From Spirogloea muscicola (Eukaryota; Streptophyta; Zygnematophyceae; Spirogloeales; Spirogloeaceae): DNA of 53,049 nt. Shown piece after piece: positions 22,035-31,821 of this stretch (within the stretch, counting starts at the first letter, position 1; the number at the start of each line of letters is the position of its first letter). Position numbers and translations under genes: made by a program. Location of the stretch: the NCBI GenBank assembly GCA_009602725.1, contig WELB01000178.1, forward strand, positions 63,853 to 116,901, given 5' to 3'. The notes beneath the pieces are model-generated. The model was not told the DNA's origin and did not search any database. It saw only the letters and a list, made by a program, of their open reading frames with translations.

Positions 22035-22189
22035 GATTATGCCTACCAACGGTAGATACGCTACAATCATGTAAGGTTGTCGCGCACCGCTAGCACTCTA
22101 AAACCGGAGGAAACGTTATATAACTAACTCCCCACTGAGGTGTTCACGTCCTCGGGAACAAGAAGGGAGCACGACAGATACCCAGGGTG

Positions 22190-23790
22190 TTAAGCCCGGC
22201 GGGAAGGTTGTGGACGACGGATAGAAGAGGCTTGGCCTCCTGTCAAATACCGTTGGACGCGGGAAGGGCAATTGGCGAGATTGGCCGCTGGTTCCCAGGT
22301 ATTGTGCTCAGGCCCAAAGCCGAGCCACTTGATGGGGTACTCACGGGATTGACGACGCCCACGGAGAGTGTCCCGGTGTGACAAAATCTCCTCCACTTGA
22401 AACTCCTTAGCGCCATCAACAACGAGGGGAGGTGGGGGCGGCCGGACACGGCCATCCGTATGGTATAGCTCGAGTTGAGACACATGGAAAACGTTGTGGA
22501 TTTTCCAATGTACCGGTGTATCAATCTCATATGCGACCTTGCCGACCAGGCGCATGACACGGAAAGGTCCAACCCACGTTGGTAGCAACTTAGGCGTACC
22601 GACAGCCCGCAAGACTAAGTGCTTAGTGCTCAATAGCACTTGGACACCGACGTCGAAGGACATATGCCTGCGACGGCGATCAGCGTACTGCTTTTGCCGC
22701 TTCTGAGCAATTGTCAAGAATTGTTTAGCCCTCCGCTGAGCTGCCAGGAGAGTACCGGTGAAGCTTACAGCGGCCGGAACGCGCTCCGGCCTCCCCACTT
22801 GCAAACGTGATCGGGGATGCTGACCATAATACAGGAAGAAGGGTGTATTATCGGTAGAGTCATGAAAGGCATTGTTCACAGCATACTCCGCTGGAGCGAG
22901 ATACAAATCCCAGTCAGTTTGACTGGGGTTCACGAAGTGCCTGAGCATGTCTTCCAAAACTCGATTCTTCCGTTCGGTCTGACCATCCGTCTGGGGGTGG
23001 AAAGCCGTGAATATGGATTGCTTCGTGCCGAGAAGCCTGCACACTTCCTTCCAGAAGTGAAGCGAGGATCGCGGTCAGACACTATGCTTTATTGCTCGGG
23101 CACTCCGTGCAGTCTCCATCCGCGGTCCACAAATATGCCAGCAAATTCCTTGGCGGATACCCGTGTGGTCGTAGGTACAAAGTGCACCATTTTACTCAAA
23201 AGATCCACGAGCACAACAATGGCGTCATAGCCGTTGCGCGTTTTGGGCAACTGGGTGATGGAATCCACACTGACATCAGACCAGCTTCGCGGTGGAATAG
23301 CCAAAGGTTGGGTTAACCCGGCAGGCTTGTGAGAGCGTGCCTTACTACGCTGGCAGGTGGCACAAGTCTTTACAAGAGACTTTACGTGAAATGACAAGCG
23401 CGGCCACTAAGAGAGAAGTTGGACAGCTTTCTTTGTCTTTCCCACACCCAAATGACCACTGTACGGAGGCTCATGCATCTCTTGCATGATACTAGTGCGC
23501 AAGGCATTGCAGTTGGGCACCACAATGGCGTCACCTTGCCATCAGAAGCCTTGGTCATGTACTACTGTGCGTGGTTTGGTTGCAGATGCAAACCAAGGGT
23601 CCGTGCCATACCCATCACGAATACGCACATATTGCTCAGAGAGGTTGGTGGTGCTTTGCGCTGCGGCCCCACGGGTAGGCTGTACGTCTGCACTCTGAAC
23701 CCTTGTGGCACGCAAGACAGGCGCCACAACAGCCCCTACAATGTTGCGGCTCACCGGGTCCGCCACATTGATTATTCCAGGGCGGTACAA
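22190..23790 (-). pseudogene. Integrase and chromodomain part of pol
   Basis: Three minus-strand frames. 23542-23790: RNase H end and linker (MYRPGIINVADPVSRNI). 23089-23397: integrase zinc module Cys pair (CATCQRSKARSHKPAGL) and core start (WSDVSVDSITQLPKTRNGYD). 22190-23044: core end ([28 protein letters not shown]), the GPFRVMRLVGKVAYEIDTPV barrel-like segment, and a chromodomain (EYPIKWLGFGPEHNTWEP). The last frame is open for 284 codons. Frameshifts near 23045 and 23400 break the protein. The integrase would insert element cDNA, and the chromodomain would guide target choice toward chromatin marks (family knowledge). Confidence 0.85.
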
Positions 23791-25349
23791 CTACTGGAAT
23801 CGGAATTGTGCCATGCTCTCAGCCCACCGAGCTTGACGCCTGCTCAATTGCTGCTGTGTGTGAAAGTAGTTCAACGGCCAATGATCCGTTACGACCGTAA
23901 ATTCGACACCCTCGAGATAGCATCGCCACACACGGAGGGCGTGCACAACAGCAAGGAGCTTCTGCTCACCCGTAGTATAATTTTGCTCTGCAGGACTGAG
24001 CAGGCGGCTTTCGAATGCTACGGGATGACCCTCCTGCAGGAGAACGGCACCAATGCCGATCAAAGAGGCGTCACATACGACTTCATATGGCACGCCTTCT
24101 CGAGGCAAAGCCAAAACGGGTGGTGATTCCAGGACCCGTTTTATATCCTCAAACGCCTTCTGGCATTCGGACGTCCACCCCCATGTTACGTCCTTACGAG
24201 TGAGCTTCGGAGATGCCATGCTTCCATATCCTTGAAGACATTTTCGGGAATAGTTTGCGAATTCCAAAAAGGAACGCAACTGCGGCAGTCCGCGGCACAG
24301 GCCAGTCCTCCTCTACTACTGTCTTTTTGGGGTCGACGCGCACCCCGTCTTTGCCCACCACATGCCCTAAGTACGTTAATTCAAGCTGGTTGAATACACA
24401 CTTGGAGGTCAAGGCATACAAATGATTTTCACGTAGCAACTGCAGAACTTTCCGCAGATGGCGTACATGATCCTCAGGCGTTTTACTAAACACCAGTATG
24501 TCATCCAGATAGACCAGCACGAAGTCATACAAAAGGGGGCCAAAGACTTTCGTCATCACTGCCTGAAACGTGGCAGGTGCGTTGGTCAGACCAAATCTCA
24601 GCACCTTGAACTGGAAGTGTCCGACAGGCGTACGAAACGCTGACTTTGGAATGTCCTCAGGAGTGATACGAATTTGATGAAACTCACTCTACAAGTCGAG
24701 GGAGCTGAACACTTTTAGCTTCCGCGAGACGATCGAAGAGATCATCGATACGAGGCAACGGGTATCGGTTCTTGACAGTGACCTTGTTGAGGGCTCGGTA
24801 ATCGATGCACATCCGGCGACTACCGTCCTTCTTCTTAACGAAGAGGATAGGTGCACCATACGGGGACTGCGAGGGCTCAATGTGGCCTTTACGGAGCAAT
24901 TCCGTCACTTGGGATTGCATCTCTCGAACTTCGAGAGGACTCAGTCGATACATGGAACGGTATGGCGGCACAGCGCCAGGCTCCAATGGAATTGTATGAG
25001 CCACGCCTCGATGGGGAGGCAATCCGTCTGGAAGTGCATCCGGGAACACATCCGAATACTCTGCCAACAACTTGTCAAGAGCCGGACTACGTGAGGCCAC
25101 GATGCTCACTTCAGAGTCAGGGGGAGACTCAGCATTCACGACACCCAAATGTGTAGCCGAAGCTGGTTGTTTGCGAAAAAGCTTTTTCCATCCGCACAGC
25201 TGAAAGCCGCAGAGAAGAGTCTTGCATGGGTGGTGGTACACAGGAATTGTCGACGTTGTGCAATTAAAAACGACGAGGACCACTGCGGCCGACACAAGTG
25301 CGCTGTTTACAATCAAGCACGGACGCTGTGGCACAGAGCCAATCATCAC
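23791..25349 (-). pseudogene. Reverse transcriptase and RNase H part of pol
   Basis: Minus-strand frames carry an RT leader ([20 protein letters not shown]; 24684-25349), RT motifs ([34 protein letters not shown]) and the active-site block VLVYLDDILVFSKTPEDHV with LTYLGHVVGKDG (24194-24604). RNase H (VCDASLIGIGAVLLQEG, FTVVTDHWPLNYFHTQ) lies at 23791-24279. Frame breaks lie near 24690 and 24200. The YxDD box and the RNase H Asp residues are preserved, so decay is modest. Confidence 0.9.
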
Positions 25350-26000
25350 CTAAGATTACATCAAAGGCAGACAAAAATCTAAGATTCACAAGACACAAGC
25401 GTCTTGTAGCTTTGGATGCAAAGGGGCACTTTGCAAAGGCCCATGACTTTAATATGTTGACCATTGGCCATTGTAGCTTGCAACACATCAATGGGTTACA
25501 CAGGCAAGCCATTGTTACACACAAAAGACTTACTAGCACAGGATACAGAAGCACCTGTGTCTATAAGGATCTGGGCTGATTGACCAGCCGCTATGCCGGT
25601 AAATAGCATACTTGTCGTCGAAGCACGAAGTGCGACGTCACCTGCCGAAGCAAGACTAAATTTGCGAACTACATAGATGAGAGCCTGGGTGATTCAGCAG
25701 CACCAGGTACGATGTGGAGATGGCCTGCTGTGTAGCACAGAGCAAGGACAGGCCCGGTGGTGGTGGAGGATTCAGTCGTTGCCTGCATCGGACGATGAAA
25801 AACACAGGGTCATTAGCTCCATGATGATTCACCCAATTCAGATACATTCGAGCAGCTGATTGCAATTGGTTGCGGGGAACCCAGACAACAAGGGGACCAC
25901 CATTCACCAAAGCTTGCATTAACGTATGCAGGGAGCGTACTACGGGGATAGGAAACTGCGGACAAGCATGTCCTACATGGTCAAATAGCATCCGCACATC
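25350..26000 (-). pseudogene. Gag-pol linker: conserved unnamed domain and protease region
   Basis: The minus frame 25656-25997 carries VRSLHTLMQALVNGGPLVVW, AARMYLNWVNHHGANDPVFF and IV, then PPPPPGLSLLCATQQA. This aligns with the complete element's 32100-32330 region. The protease end reads [19 protein letters not shown] (about 25264-25400); the DTG motif itself is not intact. The linker domain is also present as a remnant near 19060-19260, so three elements share it. Confidence 0.7.
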
Positions 26001-26672
26001 ATACAGTTGAGGACCATACAGTACTTAAGGAAAGGCACTCACGTTTGCCCTCGCCTTCATACTGCCCCTTGGGGCCGGGTGGAGCGGATTTGCCTGATGA
26101 GGGGTGCTTGGGAGCTTGGGTGCAATAACGGATGCGATGGCCCTTTTGGCCACACCGGTAGCAAGCGCGGTCCACCTCGGGGACAAAGGCCGCGGGCTTG
26201 CTTGGGCGCCGTGGCCCCACATAGGGCTTGCCACTGGTGCTGGGCATACTACTGGGGCGGCACTTCAAAGATGAAGGCACAGCCGGGTCGACGACTTCTG
26301 CCAGGGGGCGCTTGCCGAAATACAAGGCGAAGTGATGCGCGCCTGCTCGATCAAGCGGTCCAAAGTGTCCACTGGCTGGAAGGTTACAGCATCCAATTGG
26401 GCAAGGAGGGCCACGTGCTCGGGCAGCCCTGCCTTAAATCTCTGGCTCTGATCAGCGTTATCCATGGGCTTGGTGTTGAGTTTCGACAACAGCATGTGGA
26501 AACGTCGCACATAGTCTTCAAAATCGTTGTTTCTCATGCGGATGACATCAAGCTCGTTTCCCGCATTGAGCTCGGCGTGCACCTCGCCATACATGCTTGA
26601 CAACGATCTAACGATGAAATCCCAATGGTTATACACTACGGGGGTGGATGATTTCTCACGCTTTCCCACCAC
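26001..26672 (-). pseudogene. Gag C-terminal half with CCHC knuckle
   Basis: The minus frame 26265-26672 has gag motifs (NHWDFIVRSLSSMYGEVHAE, NDFEDYVRRFHMLLSKLNTK, DQSQRFKAGLPEHVALLAQL). A following frame gives a knuckle CYRCGQKGHRIRYC near 26120-26165. The N-terminal matrix-like part is absent beyond 26672. Capsid assembly and RNA packaging are the family roles. Confidence 0.85.
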
Positions 26673-26756
26673 TGGGCGGGATCGCCTAAGAGGTACGTGG
26701 CCGCAGGCAGAGAGGATGGCACACGTGCCGCTTCGCGGATGACAGCTCCACGTCTA

Positions 26757-27467
26757 GGAGAGCCAGCAGGGCCCGCAGCGATGAGCTGCGGCGACGGGCT
26801 GGCAGCAGGCGGCAGCAGCAGAGCTGTGGCGGCGGCGGCAGCAGCAGGCAGCAGCGGGGCTGGCTAGGCAGCAGCAGGGCTGTGTCTCTCTCGGGCGTTG
26901 GTCGGACTGAGTAGTCTGGCCAAGGCCTACTACTTATGGCGGTTCTCCTGCCACCCCTCTCCTGAGGGTGTGAATAGGGTCGCCCCCAGGGCCCTCCCTC
27001 GGAGGGGCGGGCCTGACAAGGGGACACGATGCGTACAAGAGGCTGGCACACAGGGCCAGAGGCCTGTAGCACGAGTCCAAGGGACTAGCGCCAAGAGGCC
27101 GGCGCGTGAGTCCAAGGGACTGGCGCGCTGCACAGTGACTAGCGCCAAGGAGGTGGCGCGCCAGGCCAATAGCCTGGCTCATGGGGCCAAGGGACTGAGG
27201 CCATGCGGCCATGAGCCGAGAGAGCTGGCCAATCCGGCCAGCCCGCAAGGCGCTGGCCTGAGGGAGAGCTGACCCACCCGGCCAGCTCGCAGGGCGTGAG
27301 CCCGAGGCGTGCGGACGGGGTACGGAGCCCGGGACCTCGAATCGTACTTAGCTACACGGAGTGCAGCCAAGCTACCCGCACCGTTTGGAACTCCAAACGG
27401 TAGATACACTACGCTCATGTAAGGTCATCGCGCACCGATAGCACTCTCAAACGGAGGAAACGTTACA
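26757..27467 (-). repeat. Partial 5' LTR of minus-strand gypsy
   Basis: The right end AAACGTTACA (TGTAACGTTT on the minus strand) is intact. Left, it stops at AGAGCCAGCAGGGCCCGCAG, about 150 bp short of the U5 end found in sister LTRs. The missing U5 plus missing gag start suggest one deletion across the LTR/PBS/gag junction. Confidence 0.85.
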
Positions 27468-27822
27468 GGACCCGTAAAGCCCAGAGAGGCACAGCCCTGC
27501 TGCTGCTGCTGCCGCAGCCGCCGCCATGCCTATGCTGCTGCCGCCTGCTGCCCAGCCCGTCGCCGCAGCTTGTCGCTGCGGGCACCGCCGGCTCTCTGTG
27601 AGTGTTATGGCTGTCCCCTTGCGGGGACAGCTGCGACCCTCGGTCGAGTCACCGCCTTCCGGCGGTGCCTCAGAGTAAGACTTCTGCTGCGCTATGTGCG
27701 CGAATGTGTGCGCTGTGTGCGCTGGCGTTCCACTCTGTAAGGGGGTTGTCTCCAAAACACCCTATCTGCAAAACCCAACAGGACATTCTGACCCTACCTG
27801 TGTGAATAGGCACAGGAACATT
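27468..27822 (+). repeat. LTR fragment (R-U5 half), plus orientation
   Basis: Matches the 3' half of the LTR at 1474-2429: AGAGAGGCACAGCCCTGCTG, the CCG/CTG tract, GCCTTCCGGCGGTGCCTCAG and a terminal CAGGAACATTA. It abuts the minus-strand LTR at 27467 head to head and has no U3. Confidence 0.7.
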
Positions 27823-28335
27823 ATGGGCGGGCTGCGGCAGCAGGCAGCAGCAGGGCTGCGCCTCTCTCTAACTTCAACAATTCGAGCTCCCTCAGCCGGG
27901 TTGAGGCCAGACCCTTGTAGTGCTCCTCCATGCCATCCTCCCCTTGGGTGTGTGGGAGTCCGCCCCTTGGCCTACCCCGAAGAGTGTGCCGGACGAATGG
28001 GGACTCATGCCGGTGCACGACACTAAGCAGCGGATCGGTTGTGCGACTGCCGGAGGCATTGTGCAACGGCCACCACAGACACCAAACGGCGCACCGGTTG
28101 CACTACCGCCGCGACACGAAGCCGTCTGGAGCCCCTGGGCTATCGGGCGGGACCCGACCACCTGGAGTCACCTGGATTCCTGTGCGGGCCCGACCCACCT
28201 GTAGCCACCTGATAGAGCCAGATCACTCTGAGGACGATAACGGGAAGACTGCCAGAACGGCACAGTAATGTATTGTGCGTCTGCACTCCTCTTCTGGTTA
28301 ACAGCGCTGGTTGGCGATCCCAAACGGTAGGATCA
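27823..28335 (-). repeat. LTR fragment, minus orientation, degenerate
   Basis: Begins in a GCA-rich triplet tract on the minus-sense pattern (GGCTGCGGCAGCAGGCAGCA) and ends with CCCAAACGGTAGGATCATTACG, resembling a U3 end. Its subgroup is unclear. It leads directly into plus-strand RNase H sequence at about 28336 without a PPT, so the junction is a rearrangement. Confidence 0.5.
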
Positions 28336-29727
28336 TTACGAGACAAAACGGGTCCAGGAGCATCCACCCATTTTTGCCTTGCCTCGAGAAGCCGTGCCAT
28401 ATGATATGTGACGCTCCTTTGATCGGCATTGGCGCCGTCCTCTTTCAGGAGGGTCACCCGTAGCACTTGAGAGTCGCCTGCGTCGTCCTGCAGAGCGTAA
28501 CTACACTACAGGAGCAAGAGCTCCTTGCTGTTGTGCACGGCCTACGTGTTGGCGATATTATCTCGAGGGTGTTGAGTAAAGGGTTGTAATGGATCATTGC
28601 CCGTTGACCTGCTTTTTCGCACGACAGCAATTGCACAGGCGTAAAGCACGGTGGGCTGAGTGCATGGCCACAGTTTGTTTCCAGTGGGAGTACCGCCCTG
28701 GAAAGATGGATGTTGTTGACCCGGTCAGCCGCAACATTGCAGGGGTTGCTGTGGCAGCTGTGTTGAACGCTTCAGGGGATCAGACCGCAGACGTGCGGCC
28801 TACTCGTGGAGCTGCTCGGCAGTCCACCGCCACCCTCTCTGAGCTGTATGTGCGTATTCGTGATGGGTATGGCACAGACCCATGGTTTACAAGTGAGACC
28901 AATACACGCGCACTAGTAAATGACCAAGGCTTCTGATGCCATTGTGCTTCGTGACTGCAATGCCATGCGCCGCAGTATCTTACAAGGGCTGCATGAGCCT
29001 CCGTATAGTGGTAATTTGGGTAAAGGAATAGACGAAGAAAGCTGTCCAGCTTCTCTTTTGGTGGCCGGACTGGAAAGGCCAAGTGGAGTCTCGTGTGGAG
29101 AAGTGTGCCACTTGCCAGCGCAGTAAGGCAAGCTCTCGTAAGCTTGCCCTGTTGCTCCAATCGTTGGAGATTCCTCCGAGGAACTGGTCTTGTGACGTCC
29201 TGATCCCCATACATGCAGTTAGGGGTGAGTACGTCCTTATTTAGTTCGGACCTAGGGGGTTTCGAAACCACCCCCCTACATAGTGGAACGCCAGCGCACA
29301 CGGTGCACTCAAGTGCATCACACAACATAGCGCAAGACTTACCCTGATTCGCCGCCAGAAGGCGGCGACTCTACAGAGGGTCTGGTTTAGTAGCTGTCCC
29401 CAGATGGGGCGCAATCATAGCACTCACGGAGAGCCGGTGTAACGTTTCCGCCGTTTGAAGGTGCCAACGGCGCGCGATAACCTTACATGAGCGTAATGTA
29501 TCTACCGTTTGGAGTCCCAAACGGTGCGGGTAGCTTGGCTGCACTCCGTGTAGCTAAGTACGGTTCGAGGGTCCCGGGCTCCGTACCCTGTCGGCACGCC
29601 TCGGGCACACGCCCTGCAGGCCGGCCGGGTGGGTCAGCTCTCCCTCAGGCCGGCGCCCCGCGGGCCGACCGGATTGACCAGCTCTCCAGTCCTCATGGCT
29701 GCATGGCCTCTGTCCCTTGACCCCGTG

Positions 29728-30274
29728 TGTAATGAACCAGCCGTTTGGTTAAGCCAAATGGCTCTGTTTGCATTACATGACCGGCTATTTCGGACAAGTG
29801 GGCCCGCCAGGTGGCGGGCTGGCCAGCCGGGCAAGTGGACCTCCCAGAGACGGGTCCAGCCCGTCCAGAAATACTCCTCGCTAGGATCCGCCCGTTCAAG
29901 GGAGGATCTTTGGCCCGCCGTCTGGCAGGCCATGGGGCGACCCGCTCACACCCCTGGAGGGGGGGGTGGCACAGAAAAGCACGAAGAGACTTGGGGCTGA
30001 GGCTCGGCAGGAAGTTCGAACCGGTGAAGCCCAGGAGCAGCCTTGCCGCTGCTCGCTGCCGCAGCCGCCGCCGCACCTTGCTGCGGGGCCTGCTGCGCCG
30101 GCCTGCGCCCAGGAGGTGGAGTCGCCGCCGGACGGCGGCGCCACGGGGTCTGTCTTCCGCTGCGCCTATGCGCTAGTGCTTTGCCTGTGTAGTGGGTTGG
30201 TCCCTAAACCCCTACAGCCGAACTCAAGAAGGACTGCTCACCCTGACTGCGTGTGTAAAGCGAGGTTCCTTACA
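29728..30274 (+). repeat. 5' LTR of the complete gypsy
   Basis: 547 bp, TGTAATGAACCAGCC...GAGGTTCCTTACA. It contains the inverted motif CCGTTTGG..CCAAATGG close to the start and the GTGGAGTCGCCGCC block also seen in other LTR families. The PBS follows directly. The same family supplies the LTRs at 5419-5815 and 15706-16264. Confidence 0.95.
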
Positions 30275-30276
30275 TT

Positions 30277-30287
30277 TGGTATCAGAG
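30277..30287 (+). other. Primer-binding site for initiator tRNA-Met
   Basis: TGGTATCAGAG lies two bases after the 5' LTR, followed by GCGG. This matches the canonical PBS complementary to the 3' end of initiator tRNA-Met used by many plant-type LTR elements (established knowledge). Confidence 0.9.
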
Positions 30288-30774
30288 GCGGTCTTGCATC
30301 CATCGCGCTTGTGACTTAGTGTGCTCGCCGCTGATAATGCAAGGATCACCCTGATGTGCTGGCCTGACCTTTTTCTGTCAAAGATAAAGTGCTTGCCAGA
30401 CGTTGGTCCGTGAGGCGGCTCAGCGGAAGCGCCGGGTGCGGAGCCCTCTTTGCGCAGTGAGCCAGCAACGACCAACGCCAGATTGACGACTGATCCTTGA
30501 GGACCACTTGCTGCGTTCGCTTCTTTTGAGGTGTGGCTTGAGCCTGCAGCCTTTATGTGGTAAGGTTAGTCGTGTGGCCAGCAGTGACCGTGTGCCTCGG
30601 TCCTGGTCATATCTGCGGCTGTCTGCCTGCCTGCTGATGAGGTGTGAAGTTGCGCGCTGCCTTGCTTGCTCGCTCGCTGGTGCACCAGTCTTGCGATATC
30701 CTGTATGCGGTATGGAGTGTGTGATTTGCTGACTGTCGGAGCTTGAATTGATCACTCAGTGTCCTTCAGCCACC

Positions 30775-31821
30775 ATGGTATTGCACACCTCCAGTGCGCG
30801 GCCGAGCCCTCCTCGGGAGGTAGAGCGGTCGGCTGCTGGGGCAGCAGCTGCTGCAGGGCCAGCTGCTGTGGCAGTGGCTGCTGCAGAGCACGCCCACGAG
30901 GGGCACGCCCACGAGGGGCACGCCCACGAAGGGCACGCCCCTGAGGGGCACGCCCACGAGGGGCACGCTTACGAGGGGCACGTCGAGCTGGGAGCCGGAG
31001 GCCAGGAAGGCTTGTCGGCTGGGGACTTGCAACTCGTTGCACTCCTCACTCGGGATCTGGCAGCAGCCCAGTCAACGACGGACCCAGCTCAACATCGCCT
31101 TCTTGCGAGGATCTGCGCGGAGCAGCGCGCCCTCCTCGTCCGGCAGCGCGCTGAAGAGCGGCGCATGCAAGAGGTGGATGCCTCGTTGCACTTGATGCGC
31201 AAGAGCAGTGGCAACCCTGAGCATGGACTTGCTAGGGCCCATGCACCCCGCCAATTCTCCGGTCACGATGATAGGGGAGGGTTGCAGCCATGGCTGGACG
31301 AAATGGACGAATGGTTCGTCTGCTCCAACACGGACGCGGGGGCACGCGTGCGCCTCGCTGCCACTTACCTCTCAGGGGAGCCCCGGGAGTGGTGGAACAC
31401 GTTGAGGAAGAGCGCTACGCCCGAGGAGTCCGGTGGCTGGGACTTCTTCTGCAGCTCGCTTATGTCGGCGTATGGTGACCCACACGCAGAGCTGCGCGCC
31501 CGCGATGAGCTGGATGCTCTCCGCATGAGGGGCGAGGGAAGCGAGGGCTTTGAGCCCTACGTGCGGCGATTCCGGCTGCTGCTGTCCAAGCTACGCAGCG
31601 AGCCGAGGAAGCCAATCGACCAATGCCAGCGATTTCAGGCTGGACTGCCTTCTCGATTTCGCAATTGGGTCGCGGTGGATTCCGCAACGGCACAACCGGT
31701 CACGGACATCACCAAGATGGTGGAGCACGCCCGCAAGGTGCTCAGCACGCCGGACACTGCCGGTCCGAGCAAGCGCCCCCTGCTGGAGGCAGGCGGCTTT
31801 GATGCAGAGCGAAGCAAATAG
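30775..31821 (+). CDS. gag: Gag polyprotein
   Basis: 348 codons from an ATG in a strong context (GCCACCATGG) to TAG. The N-terminus is Ala/Glu-rich, with six tandem HAHEG-type pentapeptides at residues 39-68. The retrotransposon gag domain follows (FSGHDDRGGLQPWLDEMDEW, AATYLSGEPREWWNTLRKSA, FEPYVRRFRLLLSKLRSEP, QCQRFQAGLPSRFRNWVAVD). The usual CCHC knuckle is not in this frame; it lies just after the stop in the pol frame (31893-31940). Gag would form the particle and bind element RNA. Either a frameshift mutation or a gag/pol frameshift arrangement separates the knuckle. The ORF itself is intact. Confidence 0.85.
   Translation: MVLHTSSARPSPPREVERSAAGAAAAAGPAAVAVAAAEHAHEGHAHEGHAHEGHAPEGHAHEGHAYEGHVELGAGGQEGLSAGDLQLVALLTRDLAAAQSTTDPAQHRLLARICAEQRALLVRQRAEERRMQEVDASLHLMRKSSGNPEHGLARAHAPRQFSGHDDRGGLQPWLDEMDEWFVCSNTDAGARVRLAATYLSGEPREWWNTLRKSATPEESGGWDFFCSSLMSAYGDPHAELRARDELDALRMRGEGSEGFEPYVRRFRLLLSKLRSEPRKPIDQCQRFQAGLPSRFRNWVAVDSATAQPVTDITKMVEHARKVLSTPDTAGPSKRPLLEAGGFDAERSK
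30889..30978 (+). repeat. Six 15-bp tandem repeats within gag
   Basis: The unit CACGCCCACGAGGGG is repeated six times in frame with minor changes (GAA for GAG, CCTGAG, CTTACGAG), coding HAHEG, HAPEG or HAYEG. It gives a His/Glu-rich spacer with potential metal-binding or pH-sensitive character. The gag fragment of the minus-strand element does not extend far enough to compare. Confidence 0.9.

Larger units (their letters stand above)
20308..22120 (-). repeat. 3' LTR of the element, split by a solo LTR
   Basis: The left end TGCCATCTCTGC corresponds to a mutated TGTGACATCTCTGC. The right end AAACGTTATA corresponds to TGTAACGTTT with one change. Its own sequence is 20308-21139 plus 22040-22120. 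The break lies within the CCGTTTGG..CCAAACGG palindrome region of the U3 (ACCCGCACCG | TGCCTACC). Confidence 0.85.
20308..27467 (-). mobile_element. Minus-strand Ty3/gypsy chromovirus-like element
   Basis: Element with a 3' LTR at 20308-22120, coding body 22121-26745 and a partial 5' LTR at 26757-27467. Domain order on the minus strand is gag, CCHC knuckle, linker domain, protease region, RT, RNase H, integrase, chromodomain, as in the Ty3/gypsy group. The 5' LTR lacks its U5 end, and the gag N-terminus is missing too, so a deletion probably removed the LTR/gag junction. A foreign solo LTR lies inside the 3' LTR. Confidence 0.85.

Noticed and set aside
30889-30978. CRISPR-like or satellite array
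   Set aside because: The 15-bp repeats are contiguous, without spacers, and in frame inside gag.
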